Positions 47,661-57,741 of a stretch of DNA of 64,000 bases are shown here, one piece after another. This DNA comes from Datisca glomerata (lineage: Eukaryota; Streptophyta; Magnoliopsida; Cucurbitales; Datiscaceae), in contig QANY01009317.1 in assembly GCA_003255025.1 (NCBI GenBank), forward strand, positions 1,595,786 to 1,659,785, given 5' to 3'. Under the pieces are notes generated by a model. The model was given only the letters and a program-made list of their open reading frames with translations, searched no databases and was not told the origin of the DNA. The translations under genes were made by a program, and so were the position numbers. Position 1 is the first letter of the stretch. Every line of letters begins with the position of its first letter.

Positions 47661-47845
47661 GTTTAATCTAAACTGGTGGGCTAGAATACCTCACCAGTCT
47701 CTACTTTGTTTAATCCCGACTGGTGGGCTAGAGCACCTCACCAGTTTTGTTTAATCCCGATTGGTGAGTTAGAGCACCTCACCAATCATCACTTTTTGTT
47801 TGATCCCGACTGACGGGCTAGAACACATCACTTTTTTATTCTTTG
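47661..47845. repeat. Tandem array of about 45-bp units
   Basis: Four units start GTTTAATCCCGACTGGTGGG (near 47661, 47708, 47749, 47798) and contain GGCTAGAGCACCTCACCAG. Within units, CTGGTG and CACCAG are inverted. It directly follows the 86-bp array. Confidence 0.9.
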
Positions 47846-49241
47846 TAGCACGTCGTAGAAGATTCGATCCTTGTTGACTTGTAGGCTAGCCAGAAAATGA
47901 TTAGAAAATATTTCTACTACGTGTTCTATTTTTTCATAAAAGTAATGTCGCTCGAAAAGGACCTTATAAGAGATTAAACCAAAATAAAAATATTGTTTAA
48001 GTAGAAGAAGGAACCTCTTATCTGACCAATGTCGACGAGCACACGATCTTTGTTGTCCGTTTCACCGAGGTGGAGGACCAAAGACAACCAAGTTTTTGTT
48101 TCACGAGCTCTTGCCCCTCAATTTTTTTGTAGGAGCATCTTTCCTTCTGAGCTTCATCTTTGCCTTAACGGCAGGTTCCTTTGAGCCCCACACACTATTA
48201 CAGGTGGCTTCGACTCTTCCTTTCTGGCTTTCTGGGTGGGAGTATGGCCGACAATTCTGATCGTTAAGGTGTTCTCCCAGAATTGCTCTTTGGGTGGGAC
48301 GCCGATTACAGGCTCTTTTCTTGTCGGTTCAGGCACTTCATGCGGAGGTTTGAGAGGAACACGCCTATGCATTTCACTGTGAGAAGCCTGGTTCTACCGT
48401 GGACTGGGGCAAAGGGGGTCTCATGACCGTCCTTACCCTCTCATTGAGGCTTTAAGTCCTTGCCAGCTCGTAAGCCAGTATACAAATTTTGGCATGGTCA
48501 TTGTCCTTCCGTTTTACCCACGGTGGGATGTGGGAGTTGGGAGTTGTCCATCCCAGATTCGTATTTTCCATCTGAGGTGGATGATTGGTAGGGGGCTCTA
48601 TATTTCAACTGCGAATGTTCTCAAACTCGTTTACTCGTGTAGCGTGATTTTTCTTCACCTATGGTGAAGCTTTGCCAAATTGTTGGTTGCTAAAAAAAGG
48701 GCCCCGAGGAACGAATCGAGGGTGGTCCAACGGTACTTTCCTCCACTTTTCGATGTTGCTCATATACTGCCCCCGGAGGGTCCTTTAAGGGCCTTCACCT
48801 TCATTCGCTACTTGACGGATTTATTTTCCTTATTCATCTTCCCGTGATGACCCTAACCAGAACCTTACAATAGAAGGGTCTGGTCATCTACTGTCTAGTT
48901 TTATGTTGGTCCCAGTTTCCTCAAGTGGTGTAATTTCTTCGGTGAGCCTTTTTGAGTCGCAGTGGAGGGCCATTTCTGTACAAGAGACTGTTGTGACCTT
49001 GGCAGTGACCAGCGTGTCTTTCCTCCCTTTATCGATTACCTCAGAGATTGCAACCACCGTTTCTTTCCTCCCTCTCTGTATAATCCTTACGATGATAGAA
49101 AGTTCTTCCTCTGCCGGGGGAAGTGGCGAGTCCCCCCTCTCGTCGGCGTAAGGTGTCTTCGTCGGTGTAGGGTGTCAAACTCATCTTCTCTTTGAGAGAA
49201 AGGTTTTCAAGTACTTTGTGTAGGGTGATTTTGTCGTCGTT
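47846..49241 (-). other. Leader/gag-like side of the non-autonomous gypsy element
   Basis: Minus frames of 72 codons (48154-48372, basic and Pro-rich, MHRRVPLKPPHEVPEPTRKE) and 76 codons (49041-49271, starting inside the LTR edge with MAETVDAVCWNDDKI) are the only candidates. Neither shows a recognised gag domain. They may be decayed leader or gag sequence. Confidence 0.4.
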
Positions 49242-49259
49242 CCAACAGACGGCATCAAC
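49242..49259 (-). other. Primer binding region of the non-autonomous gypsy element
   Basis: Adjacent to the LTR end, the minus strand reads GATGCCGTCTGTTGGAAC, resembling the conserved GGCGCCGTCTGTGGGAAC start of Tat-type internal regions, with three differences. Confidence 0.7.
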
Positions 49260-49972
49260 TGTTTCAGCCAAAAACTATAACAGTACAGATGATTTTTTTG
49301 TGCTAAGCGCAGGCATCCTTGTGACTGGGGGGATCTGCAACAGTGAAGTCATATGTGTCTTTTTCTCTCGATGGAACTCCTCGTGACCTCAATGTCTGCA
49401 AAAGATAGATAAAGAACACAAAGAGCGAGGAACTCCGGGGGGGCTACCTCACTTAAGGGCCTCCGATGCCTAAGCAAGTATGGTCGATATTTTGGCATAA
49501 TTTCCTCAGGGGAGAGAAGGCATACATTTTCCATTTGTTGGTAGATGTATTAATACCTAGGTCTTTGGTGGAAGAAGGTGTGTCGAAGAAACCTCTCGGA
49601 GGCGTACTGGGGAAGCTTCACAAGACACGGTGCCTGTCTTCGATTGGACAGAATGGATACGACCTTAACATAGACCAATCTGTGTTAAATGTCGAAATGA
49701 CCGGACGAAGGCTATCCTGACATTCTATCATGACGATTGTATATGTTGAGTGTTACTTTCGGCTGTCAATGATGGCTTTGTGTTGGGGTTAACGGAGCTA
49801 TCCTCGTAAACTTTGATGTTTTATATGTGCTTAGATCTATGCAGCCCGAGCTTCCTTGAGATTGACTAGTCAAGGTTGATCCTCTCCTTAGAAACTTTCA
49901 TTTATCATAGGCTTCTCAATATGGCATGACACGTGTCGTCAAGTTATTGGAGGTTGAAAAACACCCATAACA
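49260..49972 (-). repeat. 5' LTR of the non-autonomous gypsy element
   Basis: 713 bp, TG...CA ends intact. Differs from the left LTR at scattered positions and small indels, giving an old insertion age. Confidence 0.93.
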
Positions 49973-50475
49973 TGATGTATTATAAATTTTTTATATTGAC
50001 TTGATATTAATAAATTGTTTTTCAGTATAATATGAATTGAACTTTTCTAGTAAAAGAAAGAAAATAATTACAAAATTTAAACGTTTGGGTTAAAGAATAA
50101 AATAATATTATTCATAAAAAATTGTGTGATAATATTTCAACATACTTCATGGATTAAAAAGAGAGCGTATTGAAGAATTGAAATAGGGATATGCGTATAA
50201 CAAGTTGATGAATTTATAAGAATAAAGGATTTCAAACTCGATTAAAGGTATATTTAGAAAATGGGTGTACGTAGAGAATTTTTTGGGTGTGAATAGAATT
50301 TCTCATTTTGCTAATAGTTGGAAATAACAATCTATTCTATTTCATAAAATTTAGGTGTTAAATAGAGAAAAACTAAATTATTTAAACCAAACACAGAAGA
50401 GTTAAAGTTAAACAATGTGTGATAATATTTCAACACACACTTCATGGATTACAATAAATAGCAGCCGATTATAGG

Positions 50476-50548
50476 ACATATCAAATACATGTTGAACTAC
50501 TTAACTGATTACACGGCATATCAAATACATGTTGAACTACTTAACTGA
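50476..50548. repeat. Short tandem duplication
   Basis: CATATCAAATACATGTTGAA followed by CTACTTAACTGA occurs twice in a row. A diverged relative lies in the CACTA element near 8010. Confidence 0.8.
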
Positions 50549-51211
50549 CGACTGCTAAACTATGTAACACAAACAAGCAAACTAAGCAACGCAAAAATAT
50601 AGGTCCAATCAAATTCTGAAATCAAAACTAAAAAGAATCAATTTGTTATACTTCTTAAAACCTATGTGCCAAAGAGTGCGGAGTTAAATCATTTTTTATT
50701 GTCAAATGGAAGAATAATTACTTTGATTGGAGATTAAGCTCCGGACTCGGGATTGAAAGTTTCAATTACAAGCATGAGCTACAAAGATGTAGTCAATTAA
50801 ATTATTTTAACTAGCATAAAAGAGTCAAAGAATATTGGATAACATTCCAAAAATAACATCATCCTAACAACATATCCACGAAGTTATTAGATTGCTGGTG
50901 ATTTTAAATTTTGGAAGGTAAATTAATAAATTTAAAGTTAGTAGACTAAATTGACAATGTTTTATTTTTCCCAATATTTATTTTATATCATACAGATACA
51001 TACAATATAGACATCGATTATAACAAAAAAATACGTTATAGGATTTTAGATTTTTTTTCTAATCTTTTGATTTGCCCCAACAGACACGTCAAACAGGCCA
51101 ACATCGTCATCTTTCATTCATTGGTCCTTTTTTCTGCAATTTACTTTAGCCTACAGTTTGCAATTTCAATGGATTGAGCTTCTACAGTCGGCAATTTCAT
51201 CATCTCATTAT

Positions 51212-51527
51212 CACCTATATATATATATATATATATATATGGTACCGGGTTGGTACACATTATGAGTTCTTTAATTGTGTGTTATGTAGCTTAAAATGTG
51301 ATGATACTTCAAATATGTATTGAATCTATTATAATTTTGTTGAATAAAAATATCTCATACCGAGCTCGTATGGTACTAGGAGTACCTCAAATGTGTGTGA
51401 GGTATTTTAAATATGTACTTGATACTACCTCAAATATGTATTGAGAGTACCTCAAATATGTAGAGTAATAAGTCACCTCATCTGGGCCGATGTGATACCG
51501 TGAGTACCTCAAATGTGTAGTAGATAC

Positions 51528-51563
<36 letters not shown>
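51212..51563. repeat. Segment bounded by two (AT)n tracts with GTACCTCAAATATG repeats
   Basis: Two AT dinucleotide tracts of about 30 bp lie 290 bp apart. Between them AGTACCTCAAATATGTA-like words recur about five times. Confidence 0.75.
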
Positions 51564-51566
<3 letters not shown>

Positions 51567-51670
51567 CAAAAATTATAGTGAATGACCTATTGGCCCAAAT
51601 AATTATATTTATAAATATGACCGAATTTAAGAAAACTTCCTCACCCTCCTTTCTCTCCCTCAATCTCTCC

Positions 51671-51800
51671 ATCCCCCTTCTTCCCCCCTTCTCCATCTCT
51701 CTCGCTCTCTCTCTGTTTCTCTCTATCACGTTACTTCTCCCCTTCTTCCCCCCTTCTCCATCTCTCTCGCTCTCTCTCTGTTTCTCTCTATCACGTTACT
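51671..51800 (+). repeat. CT-rich minisatellite, two units of about 62 bp
   Basis: TTCTTCCCCCCTTCTCCATC followed by CTCTCGCTCTCTCTCTGTTT and CTATCACGTTACTTCT occurs twice in tandem, within a longer pyrimidine tract reaching 51840. Confidence 0.85.
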
Positions 51801-53463
51801 TCTATTTTTCTTTGTCTCTCTCACGTTCTCTCTATCACCCTCATTCTTATGGCTCATGTGAGTAAAGGAAAGGAGATGTTATTCAAAAATTAAGTTTTAC
51901 AATTCATAAATTAGGGGTTGCGATTCAGAAATTAGGGAGTGTAATTCAAAAATTAGGGTTGCATTTAAGAGTTACGATTCATCTTACTCGTCTTCTACAA
52001 TTAGGGGTTGTGATTTAGAACTCTCTCACTGAAACTGGGTCAGATCAAGGAAGAAGAGCATGGTGATACAAAAATCTCTCTCCAAAATATACATGGTATA
52101 TTAAAATATACCATAATTTATTTGTACATACAATTTTTATAGCTTAAAAATTGTCATTTTTGTAAATATAATTTTTTGGTCCTTCTCTTACTTATTTTTT
52201 TTTAAATGAACCACTTTTCCAAATGAGCATATATCTTAACGGTAATTCAAATATGCATTAAAGTTACCTATTGATTTAGGGAAAATGACATAGATATGCC
52301 ACTTTCATAGTAGTAAGTTGCTATTAGATCGAAATAAAATTGAAGTAAATAAATGACCATTTCTATTTAATTTAATTTTACATTATTGATTTGTCTACAA
52401 TACATTTATCTCATGCTTCTACTTAAAATAGTTATTTTTCAAATTTAAAATATAGTAACTTCTTGAAAATTGGGTGGTTATGATAATATTTGTTTAATTA
52501 AATACGAATTTCATATTAAGTGAACGATTTATTATTATAAATTTATAAATAATATTTATATTATGATGAAACGTAAGCAATATATTAACTATCAGATAAT
52601 ATGTATTAACATTTATTTAGGATAACACATAATGTTGTATTAACAGTATATGATATAATATTTAGAGTGTTAACGCATAATATGATATTAACGCTTATTC
52701 AATATATGATGTAAACGCTAACAAATATATTAACAATCAAATGATATGATATCAACACCTATTTAGAGTGATTTAATACTGAACGAATAGAGTAATAACA
52801 TCATATAATATTATATTAACGTTTATTTAAGATTATAATTACTTCTAGTATTGTATTAACATTTATTTAATACAATTATGAACTGTAAACTTTGATGGAA
52901 GGGAGACAGAACTTAAGTTTGGGGAAAAATATAAACGGTAAAATTTGTAAATAAAGTAAAACTAAAATTATATATAACTTCTATAACTATTCTGAAATAA
53001 TTAATGTTATTATTATTTAATTTATTAATTAAATATTATAAAATCTAAAGATATATTGATAAAAAAATATTTTAATCAACTCACAAACTATTTAAATTAC
53101 ATTAATTAAAAAAATTATTTATCTACCACATTTTTTAAATTAATTTGTCATTGGGCTTAGCATACGGTAGATAACGTCACGCAAATTAAACTACCTAGAA
53201 GATTCAGTTGCATCGTCAACTATAATACAGTAAAGTCATTATTAATTGGGATAGTTCGTACCCATCTTCCACTTTCACAACCTTCCTTACCACGTAACAA
53301 ACATAATTCCTAAGAAATTTAATACCAACAAGAAAGACCAAACATAGTCTAGCTTTTTGATCTTCTTTTTTCTAATTTAAAATCAACAAATATTTTAATA
53401 ATACCCAGAAAAACACAAAACATTCACTTAATAAAGCCAAATCCCTGTTCCTACAAGCAATAC

Positions 53464-56400
53464 ATGGAGTTCTTCAACAAAGCCAAGGCTGTCAAGCTTC
53501 GAAGCCACCGTGACAAGTACTTAGTGGCCGATCATGACCAAGAAACCGTCCGCCAGAGCCGCAACGGCTCTTCCCGTCGAGCCGTATGGATAGTCGAAAA
53601 ACTAGAGGGTAAAAGCGAAGCCATCCGACTCAAAAGCTGTCACGGTCGATACCTCACGGCCACCGACGTACCTTTCCTATTGGGCATGACAGGAAACAAG
53701 GTAACAACGCACAGTTAAATTAGCGTACGATTGAAAGTTCAATTAATTAATTAATTATATTATTTGTTAATAGGTTCGTCAAACGGTTGCGGAAAGGCTA
53801 TCGGACTGGATGGTCCGGTGGGAGCCGATACGGGAGGGGTTTCAGGTTAAGCTAAGGAGTTGGTCGGGGACTTATTTGCGAGCGAACGGTTCGACTCCGC
53901 CGTGGCGGAACTCGATTACGCACGACGAGCCTCATGTATCGTCCACAAAGAGTTTGGTTCTATGGGACGTTCAGGTGGTTGATGTTCCAGAATCTGAGTC
54001 GGTATTGGGTCATGAATGGTCCATGTCGAGCTTGTCATCGGTGGTCTCCGATGAGCTTCTCGGTTCGGAGCCGCCTTCTCCTATGTGGGCCGCCGCCGTT
54101 GCAGTTGTCAATTCTCCAAGAGCTTCTTCGAACATTAAGGTAAGAGGATTTGAGATATAATTGGTAACTCGAAATCATGATTTTATAGATATATGAAAAT
54201 TGATACACATGCGTCATTCTACGGCCTAAGTATCTATCTGTTAGATTTGTAATTTTATTAAGAATTAAGTTGTTGATTCGTTAAATATTCAATAATTAAA
54301 TAATGTTTCAATAAAAATATTCACCAATTTAACATCCATTTTACAAAATTCTCTCCTTTTGATTTTGGGGTAAGTTCACTTGAAATTTTATGTATCACTG
54401 AATTGAGAGATAGACGAATGAAAGCTTAGTAATCTTTTAATGCGTTAAATTAAACATCTTGTAGCATATTTTGGGTGATATGTTTATATCAACTCATGTT
54501 CTCTAGAAATAAAAGTCATCATGTGATTTTTTTTATTTTTAAATAAATCTGAATCGTGAAATTTTTGTATTAACATTAATTCAATCATTTACAAACTATT
54601 TCTTTCTTATTGGTCAAAGATTTACGACTATTATGTTAAGCAACAATATAAATAAATTATCTTGAGGATGGGCATCGGAAGCTAAAAAGAAAAGAAAATG
54701 GAGAGTGTATAATAAAGGTTTAAAAATACTTCAACGAAAGATGAACCGTTGTCGGTTCCCTTTTGCTTCAGTTGACTGGCGCTGACTGTCACCTTTTTCC
54801 CGTTTTGCCCCTCTATTCATCTGACATTACTCTTTTATTTCCCCTATTTTTCCAACTAATAAAGATGAAACTTTATCCCTAATAAAAAAAGAGAAATTTG
54901 TGTTGCTTTTGGTGTTTTCATCCATCACGCAATATATTTTATGAAATTATTAGTCATTTAAAAATAATTAATTGAATCAATAATATTTTCCAAGGAAATG
55001 TTTTTAAGAAAAATAAATAAAAAAACCTCTGCCCTTTCCAGTCAATTTCGTTTTGAACCATGTTAGAAACACGCTATGCTCTCTTACAAATAAATATGGG
55101 AAGTGATGTTCTGTTTTTGTCCAAAACCAAACCTGCTTTGTTTTACTCGCTTCTGCTTTCTGTCCAAATTCAAAGCTCCAAGCTCCAAATTCTTTAAACC
55201 TTTGATTCTCTCGATTTTCTTTTGCAGTCCAACACCTTCTCCGGCAAGTTCCGATCCGGCATGGACCTCTTTCATAACGCCAAGGCGGTGCGCCTCCGTA
55301 GCCACCACGACAAGTACCTGGTAGCAGACGAGGACGAGGAGTCGGTGACCCAAGACCGTAACGGGTCTTCCAAGAACGCCCGGTGGACCGTCGAGTTTGT
55401 GCTTGGATCCGAATCCATAATCCGCCTCAAGAGCTGCTACGGAAGGTACCTCACCGCCTCGAACCATCCCTTCTTGCTCGGCATGACTGGCCGGAAAGTT
55501 CTCCAAACTTTACCTCGGCGGCTCGATTCCTCGGTGGAGTGGGAACCCATCAGGGAAGGGACCCAGGCTAAGCTGAAGACCCGGTACGGAAACTTCTTGA
55601 GAGCCAATGGCGGTTTGCCACCTTGGAGAAACTCGGTGACACACGATGTCCCTCACAGAACTGCCACACAGGACTGGATCCTCTGGGACGTTGATATTAT
55701 GGAGATTCAGGTTCATTCTCCGTCTCATAAACCGCCGGTTCAACCCTTTGCCCATTCCGACTCTCTAGATTCTGATTCCAGCTCCCGCTCCCCTTCTTCA
55801 GTCTCAGTCAAATCCGGCTATCTCTCAAGACAAGAGGTACAAAATTTCCCCCAAATCACTCTGTTTTTTCTCGCCATTTTAAAGTTAGCACCTAATTTTA
55901 ACAGTAATTCTTTTCTTGGGACAGTCCACAGATTCAACCATGAATTCACCGCCGAAATCAGAAGGTAGAAAGATATACTATCACGTAGCAGATGAGCATG
56001 GAGAGGTAGATGATGAAACAACAGAGGGATATTGTTTGACATTTAAAGGAAATGGGGTAGAGGAATTGACTCGTAAATTGGAGGAAGATATAGGGTTAGA
56101 AGGCATCACTGTGTGCAGTCGTAATCCGTTGAATGGAAACCTTTATCCTCTTCGCTTGCAGCTTCCTCCTAACAATTCAGTTATGCATGTTGTTGTCGTT
56201 GTCAACTCTTCTAATGGTTAGCTTACTACCCTTTACTCGTCCTTTCCATTCCGATATGTCGATCATTTCATTTCATCTATGAAGTTTTTGTTGTATTTGG
56301 GTAGATGGAATGATTTGTTTGAGAAACTTTTTGCTTTGGTTTGAAAAATATATAGGAGAATGGTATTGTGTAATTCTATTAACTAGTTTATGTAGTTGAA

Positions 56401-56726
56401 GAATGGTTTCTTATCCATAAATTCTATTTACTAGTTTATAATCTTGACTGGAAGGTTGCCTCTTCAACTATAAATCGATTTTTCCGTCACTTCGCCAAGG
56501 CCATACCAGAAAAAGCTGTATCTTTACCAAATTTAATCTTAGGATTGAAGAAGTTTGAAAAGAAAATGTTAATCTACTGCAAACATGGAGATTATTTGTC
56601 TTTTGTGTCATGCTTATCTTTTTCTTCATTGATCAAACTTCCCTTCTGCTTATTTCTTTTGCCTTACCATATATATCTGTTGAATTTTGTGTATCAGTGG
56701 GAAAGAATTTTGCAAGACAATCTTGA
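53464..56726 (+). CDS. Tandem DUF569 protein (plant-specific, beta-trefoil-like), five exons
   Basis: Proposed exons: 53464-53700, 53774-54139, 55228-55836, 55925-56216 and 56698-56726. All introns have GT...AG borders and phases agree, giving 510 residues. Domain 1 (about 1-145) starts [20 protein letters not shown]. Domain 2 (about 213-355) starts [20 protein letters not shown] and contains [20 protein letters not shown] and [20 protein letters not shown]-terminal domain (about 405-500) has [16 protein letters not shown] and [11 protein letters not shown]569 proteins are annotated as actin-cross-linking-like; the biochemical role is unproven. Intron 3 is 1.1 kb, so two separate genes remain possible, with the second starting at ATG 55261. 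If intron 4 is not removed, translation stops at 56221. Confidence 0.8.
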
Positions 56727-57741
56727 TGATGAGATCATTCGACGAGCGGAGGCTGCACTTCTGGTTGCGCCGCTCTTCGCCCTTTGTGTTTACAAACAGA
56801 TATGATTGTAGTCCAGCAGTAAAAGCTTAGAGTCCATTATACCAAGCGTGATATAATTGCTTCTTTTTGGAACTGTTTGATTATAGGTTTACCAGAGATA
56901 GTGAATCGTTATATGTACATGATAGTTTGTTGACATTATTATCATATGGAAAAATTTTGGACTGCTTGCCTTGTAAAATTGTTCAAAGTTCCCAAGTTGA
57001 TAAATAAAGCCAGAAATTATTTCTCTCCTCTTCTACTCTACTCATTCGATTATCCGTTCAACGGTTGAAAATACACGGCATATATAAAAGTCACTGTACT
57101 GACACGAAATGTGAATTTCATACTGAAAGCCTAGCATCACCGTAGTCAAGAAGTTAAAGAGGCAATCTCTTGGTTCGACTCCCCTTTATATTGCTGAGCG
57201 GAAAGCCCTCCGATGAGCATGTAAAGCCGAGAATAGGGACCTTTGACGTAGTCGTGTGCAAGGTCTACTAATGGTAAAAGCATAGTTCGACTCTCTCTCT
57301 ATAACTAATGCTAAGAATTCACTACTTCTCAACCAATTTGATTGGCAAATATAGTTAACAAATTTTTTTTTGACGGAATCGTCAGACTGTGATTGACGTA
57401 ATGAATTTTGATTCTGACTGTATTGATTAATAAAATGGAACAGGTTTCTTTGCGAGCAATATAATATCAACTGCACGCATGTGAATCAGCTTTTGGAAGC
57501 ATTCCTTGGGTAAACATCTTCACTAGATTTTATGTGATTTACTACTAGATATTGTTGAAGACATGTACCTTCCAGTTTCTAATTTGTCACATAACAACAG
57601 AAAGACAAAATCATATTATTCAGCCAGCGCTAGTTCTGTACAAATTTTCAGAAGCACTTCTCATATAACAGAATGAACTAATTGAAAATTTCTCTTGAAA
57701 AACATCTATTACGTAAAATCTTTACACAATCCTACTAACAA
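56727..57741. other. Convergent intergenic region
   Basis: The space between the 3' end of the DUF569 gene and the 3' end of the PPR gene. It must hold both terminators, for example AATAAA within AAATAAAGCC near 57002. No other feature supported. Confidence 0.5.

Larger units (their letters stand above)
44666..49972 (-). mobile_element. Non-autonomous Ty3/gypsy (Tat-like) LTR element with tandem arrays
   Basis: LTRs at 44666-45382 (717 bp) and 49260-49972 (713 bp) both start TGTTTCAGCCAAAAACTATA and end CATAAC(A/G). The 5 bases outside are identical (TGATG at 44661-44665 and 49973-49977), a clean target duplication. The site inside the right LTR is GATGCCGTCTGTTGGAAC on the minus strand, close to the GGCGCCGTCTGTGGGAAC primer region of plant Tat-type gypsy elements; this sets minus orientation. 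The 3.9-kb interior has no protease, RT, RNase H or integrase, so it needs enzymes from elsewhere. It is less AT-rich than the surroundings. Confidence 0.9.
49978..53463. other. AT-rich intergenic region upstream of the DUF569 gene
   Basis: No coding region supported. It contains (AT)n tracts at about 51212-51240 and 51531-51563 flanking a segment with repeated GTACCTCAAATATGTA; a CT-rich minisatellite at 51671-51800; and a degenerate AT-rich repeat with TATTAACRTTTATT motifs at about 52570-52880. An ACGTCAC element lies near 53176 upstream of the gene; its role is unknown. Confidence 0.55.

Noticed and set aside
51529..51865. Long frames on both strands over the CT-rich tract
   Set aside because: Created by the pyrimidine microsatellite and its 62-bp duplication; low complexity, not genes.
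55084..55506. 140-codon minus frame opposite the DUF569 exon 3
   Set aside because: Shadow of a GC-richer coding exon on the plus strand; no family features of its own.
56545..56805. 86-codon plus frame ending in AALLVAPLFALCVYKQI as an independent gene
   Set aside because: Its 5' part is intronic AT-rich sequence. The 3' part overlaps the proposed last DUF569 exon but in another phase; no separate gene is supported.
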